Below are positions 7,857 through 16,393 of a stretch of 64,000 nt of DNA, piece by piece. Positions within the stretch are counted from its first letter, which is position 1; every line of letters begins with the position of its first letter. The translations under genes and the position numbers were made by a program. The notes below the pieces were generated by a model, which saw only the letters and a list, made by a program, of their open reading frames with translations, had not been told where the DNA came from and made no database searches. The stretch is from Paraburkholderia sartisoli (GTDB lineage: Bacteria > Pseudomonadota > Gammaproteobacteria > Burkholderiales > Burkholderiaceae), in assembly GCF_900107685.1 (NCBI RefSeq), contig NZ_FNRQ01000003.1:1-64000 (forward strand). The letters are read 5' to 3'.

Positions 7857-9179
7857 TCACTCTGCATCCAGTTGACCCGGCTCTTCCTTAACGAAAAAGA
7901 GCGCGAGCACGCTGATCAGGGAGAGAGCAAGCAGATACCCAGCCGGCGCGAGAGCACTTTCTGTCCACGCAATCAGCAGCGTGACAAAGAGCTGTGAGAA
8001 GCCGCCGAAGATCGCCACGGCGATCGCGTACACAATCGACATGCCACTCGCTCGCACGGATTGCGGAAACTGCTCGGCCATCAACGTGATCTGCGGCACG
8101 GCAAAGATGACATAAATGCAAACCAGCACGGACATCACGCCCAGCAGGACTTCGATGCGCGGAAATGCCTTGAGCAGCATGAACGACGGATAGATAAGCA
8201 CCGCCATCGCGATCACGCCGATAGCGATCGCTCTCTTGCGGCCGATCCGGTCGCAGATCATGCCTGCCAGCGGACAGAGAACCAGCATCATCAGACCTGC
8301 GAGGCAGCTTGAGAGAAGCGCCGTCGACATGGGAAGACCCAGCGAGCGTGTTGCATAGGTGGGCATGTAGTACATCAGGACGTAAGTGGCTGACGTACCC
8401 ACGGCAGCCACGCTCGATACCGCAAGAACGGTCCGCAGGTGATTCCTGAACAACTCGCGCAATGGTGCGTTCCTCGCCTCGCGACCGTGGACCTCTTCAG
8501 GAAGCGTCTCGTCCAGATAACGGCGTATATATGCACCCACGGGTCCGATCAGAAGACCAAGGATGAATGGAACCCGCCATCCCCAGCTTTCGAGCGCCTG
8601 TTGGCTCAACACCGTCGAGAGCGCCGCGCCGAGGCCTGCTCCAAGCAGAATCGCACCGCCGGCGCCGGCCAGCAGCCAGCTCGATTGAAGTCCGCGCCGG
8701 CCGGGCGGCGCATGTTCAACGAGGTACGCACCTGCGGTACCGACCTCGCCGCCTGCCGAGAAGCCTTGCAGCATTCTCGCGAAGAGAATGATGGCTGGAG
8801 CGGCGAGGCCGATGCTCGCATATGTCGGCGCGAACCCGATCAACCCCGTGCCTGCGGCCATCAGAAGGATGGTGAGGTTCATGGCCTTTTTTCGCCCATG
8901 CCGGTCCGCATAGCCTCCGAGGACCATGGCCCCCAGTGGACGAAGCAGAAACCCGATGCCAAAGGTTCCCACCGCGGCCAGCAGCGAGATCAATGGAACA
9001 TGAGAGGGGAAATACAGCTTGCCGATGATGCTGGCAAAGAAGCTGTAGACGGTGAAGTCAAAAAACTCGAGACCGTTACCCAGAACAACTGCGGTTACGA
9101 CGCCCCAGGTGGGCGCCAGCGCATGGGGTTTCGTCACGATCCGATCGTGGCCTTCTGCCGTGGGTGTGGTTGCCTGCAT
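7857..9179 (-). CDS. MFS transporter, metabolite:H+ symporter (MHS) family
   Basis: A 440-residue inner-membrane transporter with about 12 hydrophobic segments. The start of the fold (NGLEFFDFTVYSFFASIIG), the loop GGYADRHGRKKAM and RMLQGFSAGGEVGTAGAYLVEHAPPGRRG are typical of MHS permeases for organic acids such as shikimate, ketoglutarate or citrate. It follows the amidohydrolase gene by about 50 bp on the same strand, so the pair may be an operon importing and processing one compound. Substrate unknown. Confidence 0.9.
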   Translation of the reverse strand: MQATTPTAEGHDRIVTKPHALAPTWGVVTAVVLGNGLEFFDFTVYSFFASIIGKLYFPSHVPLISLLAAVGTFGIGFLLRPLGAMVLGGYADRHGRKKAMNLTILLMAAGTGLIGFAPTYASIGLAAPAIILFARMLQGFSAGGEVGTAGAYLVEHAPPGRRGLQSSWLLAGAGGAILLGAGLGAALSTVLSQQALESWGWRVPFILGLLIGPVGAYIRRYLDETLPEEVHGREARNAPLRELFRNHLRTVLAVSSVAAVGTSATYVLMYYMPTYATRSLGLPMSTALLSSCLAGLMMLVLCPLAGMICDRIGRKRAIAIGVIAMAVLIYPSFMLLKAFPRIEVLLGVMSVLVCIYVIFAVPQITLMAEQFPQSVRASGMSIVYAIAVAIFGGFSQLFVTLLIAWTESALAPAGYLLALSLISVLALFFVKEEPGQLDAE

Positions 9180-9231
9180 GTCGTCCTCCGTGCCTTGTGA
9201 TTTTGATTGTTCCGCCCCTGTCTCTGCAGGA

Positions 9232-10479
9232 TCATCTATCGAGGCGGTTCTTGTAGAGCCTGCCGTCTTTCATGATGAGATCGAGCCGTTCTCCCTGCCC
9301 GAGGAGGCAATTCAGATCGCGCAGCGGATTGCCATCGACGACCAGCATGTCCGCGATCGCGCCTTCCGCGATGACACCGAGCCTGCCCTCCATGTTCAGG
9401 ATTTCCGCTGCGGTCGTCGTAGCGCTGGCAATGATTTCACTGGCTGACAGGACCTCCGCGCGAATCCGGAATTCGTCCGATTGCAATCGATGCGATTCGC
9501 CGAGAAGGTCCGTTCCAAAGCCGATTTTGACGCCGGCATTTTTCCAGATCTGAAGCGATTCGATGCCCGCATTCCGGACGTACTTCGCCTTCTCGACGCT
9601 TTGCGGCAGCAGGCCGAGACTGGCTCCTTCGCCGACAAGCGCTTCATATGTCACCAGCGTCGGCACGGCATACGCGCCGTGCTCGCGCATGACCGCCGCC
9701 GCTTCCCGGTCAACCAGGTTGCCATGTTCGATCGTGCGAACACCGCATTCCACCGCGCGCCTGATCGCTTTGGGCGTGTACGCGTGCGCCATCACATACG
9801 TATTGCGCGCTGTAGCCTCGTCGACCGCGGCGCGGATTTCGTCAAGTGAATACCCCAACGCATCGACGGGATCGGTCGGCGAGGCCACGCCACCGGAGGC
9901 CATGATCTTGATCTGGTGCGCGCCCATCTGAAGCTCTTCCCGCACGGCCTTGCGCACGGCATCAACACCATCGACTACCCGCGTAAAGCTGCCGACGCGA
10001 AAGCCACACGCGCAGAGTTCGGAAGACGCAAGAAAGTCGGAACGCATGCGCATGTCGCCGTGCCCGCCGGTCTGGCTAAGGGCATGACCCGATACGAAAA
10101 GACGAGGTCCTTCGACAAGACCTTTCTCGACTGCATCGGCAAGCGCGAATTCGGCTCCCGCCGCATCGCGCACGGAAGTGAAGCCACGCTGCAGCATGCC
10201 TTGCAGGATGGGGACGGTGCGCAACGTGACGAATACGTTGGGCATGTTCACCTGTGCCGGCACGTTGAACTGGCTGGCGGTGACGTGAACGTGGAGGTCG
10301 ATCAGGCCGGGCATCAAGGTCTTGCCAGCGACGTCGATGACAACGTCAGCGCTGGTCTTGATCGGCCGGTCGGAAACCTCCCGGACGATGCCGCCTTCGA
10401 CGAACACGTTGTATCCTTCTTTCAGCTCGCCGCAGCCGGGATCGAGTAACGCACAGTTTTCAAGCAGGATTCGTTTCAT
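9232..10479 (-). CDS. Amidohydrolase-family metal-dependent hydrolase
   Basis: A 415-residue amidohydrolase-superfamily protein of the imidazolonepropionase/prolidase-like branch. Metal ligands are seen in LIDLHVHV, MAHAYTP, IEHGNLVD and the C-terminal GFGTDLLGESH. Members hydrolyse amide, lactam or peptide bonds on small molecules, and the substrate here is unknown. The start MKRILLEN is chosen over an upstream in-frame GTG-type start because the family begins here. The gene is divergent from a LysR gene that may regulate it and precedes an MHS transporter gene. Confidence 0.86.
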   Translation of the reverse strand: MKRILLENCALLDPGCGELKEGYNVFVEGGIVREVSDRPIKTSADVVIDVAGKTLMPGLIDLHVHVTASQFNVPAQVNMPNVFVTLRTVPILQGMLQRGFTSVRDAAGAEFALADAVEKGLVEGPRLFVSGHALSQTGGHGDMRMRSDFLASSELCACGFRVGSFTRVVDGVDAVRKAVREELQMGAHQIKIMASGGVASPTDPVDALGYSLDEIRAAVDEATARNTYVMAHAYTPKAIRRAVECGVRTIEHGNLVDREAAAVMREHGAYAVPTLVTYEALVGEGASLGLLPQSVEKAKYVRNAGIESLQIWKNAGVKIGFGTDLLGESHRLQSDEFRIRAEVLSASEIIASATTTAAEILNMEGRLGVIAEGAIADMLVVDGNPLRDLNCLLGQGERLDLIMKDGRLYKNRLDR

Positions 10480-10525
10480 TGCCGCGCCTTCAGCCACTAC
10501 GATTAGCAAGCCGGCCCTGGACGCA

Positions 10526-10570
10526 TCGAAGAATTCGACGCCCGCCCATTGCCACCAGAACCGATTCTGG
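10526..10570. promoter_or_regulatory. Two inverted repeats between the amidohydrolase and LysR genes
   Basis: TCGAAGAATTCGA (10526-10538) and CCAGAA-CCGA-TTCTGG (10555-10570) are perfect inverted repeats in the 144-bp divergent gap. The position suits autoregulation and activation by the adjacent LysR-type protein. No factor can be assigned from sequence alone. Confidence 0.35.
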
Positions 10571-10623
10571 CCAGGTCAAAAACAGCCCTCCAATTGATTC
10601 GCGTGATGAGCGATATAAACGTT

Positions 10624-11556
10624 ATGAACTATCGTCGAATGGATCTGAACCTGCTGAAGGTGTTCGATGTGCTGATGTCGGAAGGCAACGTCACGCGTGC
10701 CGCGGCGAAGCTCAATATCACCCAGCCCGCGGTAAGCAACGCATTGTCCCGGCTGCGTGACGCACTCGAAGATCCGGTTTTCGAAAAGACATCATCAGGC
10801 ATTCGTCCAACGCCGAAAGCGCTGGAACTCTGGGAATCGCTGCGCGGCCCCCTCAATGCAATCAGGAGCGTGCTGGAACCACCCGGTTTCGAGCCGCTCG
10901 ATTCCGCGGCCACGTTCACGTTGATGTGCTCGGATTACGTCGCCGACAAGGTACTGCCGGTGCTTCTGCGTCTGCTCGAGCAGCAGGCGCCCGGCATCAC
11001 CCTGAATTGCATGCCGAACACGATTGTTAACCTGCCGCCGGCCCTCGAGCGGGGCGAGATCGATTTTGCGATCAGCGTCTACGTTGACGAGTCACAAAAA
11101 CCCACCCCGCTCGAGACGCGTGTCCTGTGGGCCGTTGAATACGGATGCCTCATGCGGCGAGGCCACCCGCTCACGCAGGGCACCATGACGCTGGAGCGGT
11201 TTCTGGGCGCCGCACATCTCGACGTGAGCCTTGCGGGAAAAACCCAGCCGTCCTACGACGATTTTTTGTCGACGCAGGGACTGGCCCGGAATCTGAAGCT
11301 GAGCATCAACCACTACCTGCTCGCGCCGCGCATTTTGTCCACCACCGACCTCATCGGTGTCCTTCCAGTCGACATCGCGCAGGGGGTCTCATATCGCGAC
11401 GCGCTTTGCGTGCTGCCCGTTCCGCTTCCGGCTCCACAGCGGCAAGTCAAGCTGCTCTGGCACAAACGAAGCGCACAGGACCCAGCCCATCACTGGTTGA
11501 AGCAAAAAATCATCGAGCTATTCGGCACCTCTGGCACGACTAGCGAAACGGAATGA
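10624..11556 (+). CDS. LysR-family transcriptional regulator
   Basis: A 310-residue LysR-type regulator. The N-terminal winged helix starts RRMDLNLLKVFDVLMSEGN and the recognition helix is ITQPAVSNALSRLRDALEDPVF. The effector domain follows (FTLMCSDYVADKVLP onward). The DLNLL opening and effector motif resemble the NodD/PcaQ-type branch. Starts at 10606, 10624 and 10639 are possible. It is divergent from the amidohydrolase/MHS pair and upstream of the metallo-beta-lactamase-fold genes, so it may serve either side. Confidence 0.85.
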   Translation: MNYRRMDLNLLKVFDVLMSEGNVTRAAAKLNITQPAVSNALSRLRDALEDPVFEKTSSGIRPTPKALELWESLRGPLNAIRSVLEPPGFEPLDSAATFTLMCSDYVADKVLPVLLRLLEQQAPGITLNCMPNTIVNLPPALERGEIDFAISVYVDESQKPTPLETRVLWAVEYGCLMRRGHPLTQGTMTLERFLGAAHLDVSLAGKTQPSYDDFLSTQGLARNLKLSINHYLLAPRILSTTDLIGVLPVDIAQGVSYRDALCVLPVPLPAPQRQVKLLWHKRSAQDPAHHWLKQKIIELFGTSGTTSETE

Positions 11557-11901
11557 ATTTTTGCTTTACCGGAGGCCCTCAGCGGGTCTGAGCCGTCCGG
11601 AACACGCATGCTCCGCGTGGTTTCAACGTATCTCTGGATCGATCGCTACCTGAAGACCTGCGTTCGCTCAAGCAGTGTCCTGCCTCGCCGGCCGCTGTCC
11701 CGACATGCAAACGCGTTGTTCCACTATGCGGAACTTTTGGAAGCAACCACCTGCGACGACGTTACGATTGAATCCGTTCGAATCCTGTCTTCAGCTTCAA
11801 GGAGAGCTTCCCGGTGTTCAATCATGGAAGTCTCGATCGCATGTTCCGGCCGCGAAGTGTCGTGCCCGTCTGACGCAGTAATCTATCGAGGAGACATATT
11901 T
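11557..11901. other. 345-bp gap upstream of the MBL-fold genes, no convincing gene
   Basis: The frame of the next gene is open through this gap, but nothing in the translation resembles the family. The first good ribosome-binding site (GAGGAG) precedes the GTG at 11902. The gap holds an inverted repeat GTTCC-N7-GGAAC at 11718-11734, a possible LysR-type operator. No terminator was identified. Confidence 0.5.
11718..11734. promoter_or_regulatory. Inverted repeat GTTCC-N7-GGAAC, possible regulator site
   Basis: This 17-bp dyad lies about 170 bp upstream of the first MBL-fold gene and just after a LysR gene. Arm length and spacing fit a LysR-type site, but nothing else identifies the binding protein. 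Confidence 0.3.
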
Positions 11902-13170
11902 GTGAGCGCAACCCATATCCTGATGGTGAAGCAAGCCCTCGTCCGGCACGCCGACGGCGTGTACACGCTGGGTGGACAGGGCAATTCCCTTGTCGTCGAT
12001 CTGGGAGAAACACTGCTGCTGGTCGACGCCGGCCCCGGTGGCGACATCACGGACACGATGATCACCCGGTTGCGAGACAGCATCGACAAGCCGGTCGCCT
12101 ACATCGTCTATAGCCATGGACACATGGGCTATAACAACGGCGTCAACAAATGGCTCGACGCGGCAGCCCGACGCGGCGAACCTGCACCGCAAATTGTCGG
12201 CCACGCCAACCTGCCCGCGCGCTATCGTCGCTACAGGGAAACCGCTGGCCTGCAGTCCTATACCAACACGCGGCAATTTCGCAGCCCGTACCCCGCCGAG
12301 CCACCGGTGCACTGGTTCCAGATGCCAGGCCTGACGTACAAACATCGCCTCGCGCTGGAAGGCAGCGCGCGCAAGGCCGTGCTGTTGCACGCTCCGTCCG
12401 AAACCGACGACGGCACCGCGGTATGGATTCCCGAATCGCGCGTACTGTACGGGTCCAATGCGTTTATCAAAGCGTGTCCTAACGCCGGCTCGCCGTACCG
12501 GATTCTGCGAGATCCAGTACGCTGGATCGATACGCTCGAACGCTTTTCCGCGCTGTCGCCGGACGTGCTGATTCCTGAGTTCGGCAAGCCGCTGACGGAT
12601 AAGGCAGAGATCGAAGAAGCGCTGGGCGTGCCCGCACAGGCGATGCGTTATCTGCACAGCGAAGTGGTGTCAAGGATGAACAACGGGATGGTGATCGACG
12701 ACATCGTTCATGATGTCCCACTTCCCGATGCGTTGTTCGGCAACCGCTTCATGAAGCCGGGCTACGGGTGCGCCGAGTTCATCATGCGCGACATATGGCG
12801 CGCGGAGAACGGCTGGTGGAATCGCAACCCAACCGACATGCACCCTGCCCGGCCCGACCGCGTGGCGGCCGCGATACGGCGCGCCATCGGCGACCCCCAG
12901 CACGTGCTGGACCGGGCGCGGGTGTTACAGGAGGAAGGAAAGCTTCAACTCGCGCTGCATGTCATCGATCTGCTGGCCGACGATCCGTCGGACGACGCGA
13001 TTGCACAGCAGGCACGCGAACTGAAGGCCGCGCTGTGCGTCGCGCGCGAGAAAACCGTGACCTCCGTGGTATCGCGACATCTGTATCTCAGCTCGGCCGA
13101 AGATCTGCGAGGACTGACGATTGGCGCGACGGATCGCGCGCGCGGAGAAGCGGGATACGACTGGAACTAG
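11902..13170 (+). CDS. Alkylsulfatase-like MBL-fold protein with altered metal motif (paralogue 1)
   Basis: A 422-residue protein with a metallo-beta-lactamase fold (VYTLGGQGNSLVV, LLLVDAGPGGD) and an alkylsulfatase-type dimerisation region (IWRAENGWWNRNPTDMHPA, ALFGNRFM). It lacks the C-terminal SCP-2-like domain of full SdsA1-type alkylsulfatases. The canonical HxHxDH motif reads HGHMGY (H72, H74, G76, Y77), so two zinc ligands are replaced. The later AEN and SHH ligand regions also look changed (YGSN, PEFG). GTG at 11902 is the start, because GAGGAG precedes it. A near paralogue follows 21 bp downstream. Substrate and activity unknown. Confidence 0.8.
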   Translation: MSATHILMVKQALVRHADGVYTLGGQGNSLVVDLGETLLLVDAGPGGDITDTMITRLRDSIDKPVAYIVYSHGHMGYNNGVNKWLDAAARRGEPAPQIVGHANLPARYRRYRETAGLQSYTNTRQFRSPYPAEPPVHWFQMPGLTYKHRLALEGSARKAVLLHAPSETDDGTAVWIPESRVLYGSNAFIKACPNAGSPYRILRDPVRWIDTLERFSALSPDVLIPEFGKPLTDKAEIEEALGVPAQAMRYLHSEVVSRMNNGMVIDDIVHDVPLPDALFGNRFMKPGYGCAEFIMRDIWRAENGWWNRNPTDMHPARPDRVAAAIRRAIGDPQHVLDRARVLQEEGKLQLALHVIDLLADDPSDDAIAQQARELKAALCVAREKTVTSVVSRHLYLSSAEDLRGLTIGATDRARGEAGYDWN

Positions 13171-13191
13171 GTACCGGACCGGAGACACTAC

Positions 13192-14526
13192 ATGCAACAC
13201 ATCGCAACCCAGACCACCGCACAGGCGACCCCGCTGACGGCCGCCGGCGCAACGAAACAGAATACGGGCCTTGGCGTACTGATGCCCCGGCCGGAACTCA
13301 CCCAAATCGTTCCGGGCGTCCACACGATCGGCGGCCAGGGCAACTCGATGATCATCGAAACCGCGCGCGGCATCGTGCTCGTCGACGCAGGCCCGGGTGG
13401 CGACGTAACCCGTTCGATGATCGCCCGGTTGCGACTGGTTTCGTCGCAACCTGTGCATGCCATCGTCTACAGCCACGGACACGCAGGCTATAACGCCGGC
13501 GTGCGGGTCTGGATGGTGCACGCCGCGGAACGCAGCGAACCGCGCCCGATCCTGATCGCTCAAGCGGGCGTGCCAGAGCGGTATCGCCGTTATGTCGAAA
13601 CGGCCCCACTGCAGGCGTGGCTAAACAGCCGCCAGTTTCGCAAGGCGATGAAACCCGCGCAGCCCGCGCACTTCTCCACACCCGATATCACGTTCGAGGA
13701 TCACCTGACGCTTGACTGCGGTGACCGGATGATCGAGCTGATCGCCGCGCCTTCGGAGACGTCGGACACGCTGGCCGTGTGGCTCCCGGCGGAACGACTA
13801 CTCTACGGCAGCGCCGCGATGATCCGCAGTATCCCGAACGTCGGGACGCCACTGAGAACCCTCCGCGATCCGCTGCGCTGGGCCGACACGCTCGACAAGC
13901 TGTATGCACTCGATCCCGCCATCGTGCTCCCGGAGTTCGGCGATCCGATCAGCGACCCTCAGGAGATCGAAGACGCGTTCCTGATCCCTGCCCGTGCGCT
14001 GCGCTATCTGCGCGCGGAAGTGGTCAAACGGATGAACCTAGGAATGAACGAACGCGACATCCTGCACGATATCGAATTGCCAGAGGCCCTGTTCGGCCAT
14101 AAGTTCATGCGGCCGATTTACGGTGCGCCGGACTACATCGTGCGAGAAATCTGGCGAATGGAAAACGGCTGGTGGGACCGCAACCCGACGCATCTGCATC
14201 CCGCGCGTCCACGCGATGCGGCGGCGGCCGTTCTTTCCGCGCTGCCCGATCCGCTGCGTGTGCTGGCCGAAGCCAGGGCGTTGCAGGATGAAGGCGAAAC
14301 CCAGCTGGCGCTGCACGTGCTGGATCTGCTGGCACTAGCCGACACGGACGTGCCAGAAGTCAAGGCGGCACGCGAACTGAAGGCGCAACTCTGCCGTGAA
14401 AGGGCGACCCAGGTACCCTCGATCGTTTCCCGGCAATTGCTGTTGAGCAGCGCCGAGGAACTGCTCGGTTTGCCAACAGGCAGCACCGCCGGGCAGGATC
14501 CCGTTGCCGGGTTTTCGTGGAATTGA
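13192..14526 (+). CDS. Alkylsulfatase-like MBL-fold protein with altered metal motif (paralogue 2)
   Basis: A 444-residue paralogue of the preceding gene, with the same order of blocks: HTIGGQGNSMII, VDAGPGGDVT, the motif HGHAGY (H95, H97, G99, Y100), APSETSD, VLPEFGDP and the dimerisation region IWRMENGWWDRNPTHLHPA. Both copies carry the same Asp-to-Gly and His-to-Tyr changes, so these are conserved rather than decay. The ATG at 13192 follows GGAG. The two proteins may form a heterodimer or act on related substrates, which is inference. Short gaps suggest one transcript through to the IclR gene. Confidence 0.82.
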   Translation: MQHIATQTTAQATPLTAAGATKQNTGLGVLMPRPELTQIVPGVHTIGGQGNSMIIETARGIVLVDAGPGGDVTRSMIARLRLVSSQPVHAIVYSHGHAGYNAGVRVWMVHAAERSEPRPILIAQAGVPERYRRYVETAPLQAWLNSRQFRKAMKPAQPAHFSTPDITFEDHLTLDCGDRMIELIAAPSETSDTLAVWLPAERLLYGSAAMIRSIPNVGTPLRTLRDPLRWADTLDKLYALDPAIVLPEFGDPISDPQEIEDAFLIPARALRYLRAEVVKRMNLGMNERDILHDIELPEALFGHKFMRPIYGAPDYIVREIWRMENGWWDRNPTHLHPARPRDAAAAVLSALPDPLRVLAEARALQDEGETQLALHVLDLLALADTDVPEVKAARELKAQLCRERATQVPSIVSRQLLLSSAEELLGLPTGSTAGQDPVAGFSWN

Positions 14527-14527
14527 A

Positions 14528-15436
14528 ATGAATGTCGATATCCAACATCACAAAGCGGCAATCAACGGATTCGACATGCATTACGCGTCCTGCGGACAAC
14601 CGGGCCGTCCGTTGCTGCTATTCGTCCACGGCTTCCCGGAATGCTGGTCCGCGTGGTGTGCCCAGTTGAAGCGCTTTGGCGAGCACTACTTCGCTGTTGC
14701 GCCCGATACGCGCGGCATCAACGAATCATCAGGGCCCGAAGCGGTGTCTGGCTATCGGGCCGGGAATATGGTGCGCGACCTGGCCGCGCTGATCGAGCAT
14801 CTGGGCTACCAGCAATGCGTGGCGATTGGTCATGACTGGGGCGGTGCGATCGCCTGCGCGTTGGCCCTCGCGCAGCCGGAACGCCTGCGGGCACTGGTGA
14901 TGATCAACGCAGTCCATCCCGGTGTGTATCGACGCGAACTGGTGGAAAATCCCGTCCAGCAGGCCGCCAGCGCCTACATGAATTTTTTCACGTCGGAAGG
15001 GGCCGTCGGGAAGATTCGCGCCGACGATTGCGCATGTCTCCTCGATATGTTCTCCGAAGACGGGACTTTGCCGTCATGGCTTGACGCCGTGACCCGGCAA
15101 TCGTATCGCGACGCATGGTTGAAAGCCGGGTCGATCGAGGCGGGAATCAACTACTATCGTGCATCGGCGCTGCATCCGGCGACACCTGAAGATCCTGGCG
15201 CTTCAGCCGTTTTCTTCAACGACGCGGACATGCAGGTGCGGGTGCCCACCCTGATCCTTTGGGGCGAGCAAGACCGCTTCCTGCTGCGAGGATGTCTGGA
15301 CGGCGTGGAACACTACTTTGCGCAACTGCGCGTCGAGCGCATTCCGGAAGGCAGCCACTGGGTCGTTCATGAGTTTCCACACAAGATCAACGACCACCTT
15401 GCGGCGTTCCTGAACGAACTGGACGATGGCGACTAA
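14528..15436 (+). CDS. Alpha/beta hydrolase, epoxide-hydrolase-like
   Basis: A 302-residue alpha/beta-hydrolase. HGFPECWSAW forms the oxyanion-hole region, and the nucleophile elbow GHDWGG carries Asp, as in epoxide hydrolases and haloalkane or haloacetate dehalogenases. WGEQDRFL supplies the acid and EGSHWVVHE the catalytic His. The cap contains NYYRA, where epoxide hydrolases have a substrate-activating tyrosine. It begins one base after the upstream stop and overlaps the IclR gene by 11 bp. It therefore probably acts in the same pathway as the two MBL-fold proteins. Confidence 0.85.
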   Translation: MNVDIQHHKAAINGFDMHYASCGQPGRPLLLFVHGFPECWSAWCAQLKRFGEHYFAVAPDTRGINESSGPEAVSGYRAGNMVRDLAALIEHLGYQQCVAIGHDWGGAIACALALAQPERLRALVMINAVHPGVYRRELVENPVQQAASAYMNFFTSEGAVGKIRADDCACLLDMFSEDGTLPSWLDAVTRQSYRDAWLKAGSIEAGINYYRASALHPATPEDPGASAVFFNDADMQVRVPTLILWGEQDRFLLRGCLDGVEHYFAQLRVERIPEGSHWVVHEFPHKINDHLAAFLNELDDGD

Positions 15437-16241
15437 AGACCCTGCACGCCGCGTAGTGAAGCCCGTTACGCGAGAGCAAGGCGACCGGCAGTTTGCCAGC
15501 ACGCTCGAGCGCGGTCTTCGGGTGCTGCAGTGCTTTTCTGTCGATTCACCCGAGCTCGGAAACGCCGAAATCACCCTGCGCACGGGCTTGCCCAAAGCAA
15601 CGGTGTCACGGCTTACGCACACCCTGGTCAAGCTGGGTTATCTCGAACGCAGCCAGGGTAATGCCGGGTTCGGACTGGGCATGGGCGTACTTTCTCTCGG
15701 CTATCCGCTGCTCGCCAGTCTGCAACTGCGTCGTCTCGCGGCGGGACCGATGAAAGACCTCGCCGATCTGATCGACGGCGCGGTGGCGATCAATGTTCGC
15801 GCGCACCTGAGCGTGGTGGCGATAGAGAGCGCGATCGTGAGAGATGTTCTGGGTGGCAATCCGTCCGTCGGACGCACGCTCCCGCTGCTGTCCTCGGCCA
15901 CGGGCATGGGATGGATGATTGGAGCGAGTCCTGACGAACGTCAGCGCGCTGTCCGTGAACTGGAGCATGCGGAGCCCGGCAGCTGGGCACGAAGCAAGCC
16001 CGGCTACGACGCGCTCAAGAAGCAGTTTACGCAGTTGGGGTATATCAAGCTCTCCAACACCCGGCGTATCAACACCACCGCCATGGCCCTGCCACTTCGC
16101 CGTCGACCGGGGTCCGGACTCATGGTCCTCTCGTGTGTGCTCGATATCAACGAGCAGGAGAAAGAGGTACTCGAACAGCGCGCAGGCAACGCCCTCCTCG
16201 CCACCGCCCAGATCATCAACGCGAAGCTGCTGAAACCCTGA
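15426..16241 (+). CDS. IclR-family transcriptional regulator
   Basis: A 271-residue IclR-type protein: an N-terminal winged helix (STLERGLRVLQCFS, with recognition helix ITLRTGLPKATVSRLTHTLVKLGY) and a C-terminal effector-binding domain (TGMGWMIGASPDER, INTTAMALPLRR). It is last in the MBL/MBL/hydrolase run and overlaps the hydrolase gene, so it is likely the local pathway regulator. Ligand unknown. Confidence 0.88.
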   Translation: MATKDPARRVVKPVTREQGDRQFASTLERGLRVLQCFSVDSPELGNAEITLRTGLPKATVSRLTHTLVKLGYLERSQGNAGFGLGMGVLSLGYPLLASLQLRRLAAGPMKDLADLIDGAVAINVRAHLSVVAIESAIVRDVLGGNPSVGRTLPLLSSATGMGWMIGASPDERQRAVRELEHAEPGSWARSKPGYDALKKQFTQLGYIKLSNTRRINTTAMALPLRRRPGSGLMVLSCVLDINEQEKEVLEQRAGNALLATAQIINAKLLKP

Positions 16242-16393
16242 GCGGATGGCGCCTGCGACCTGTACTCTGGTCCAGGGGCGGTTCCCGGGTACGAATGTGC
16301 CGTTGCGCACACACTCGTTACGGCGGGCGATGCCGGCTCCGGAAAAGTCGACCGATTGAAATACATCGCCACGCGCCGATCGTGTTCAGGAAA

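Noticed and set aside
11608..11901. Upstream extension of the first MBL-fold gene
   Set aside because: The added 98 codons do not resemble the family, and the GTG at 11902 has GAGGAG upstream.
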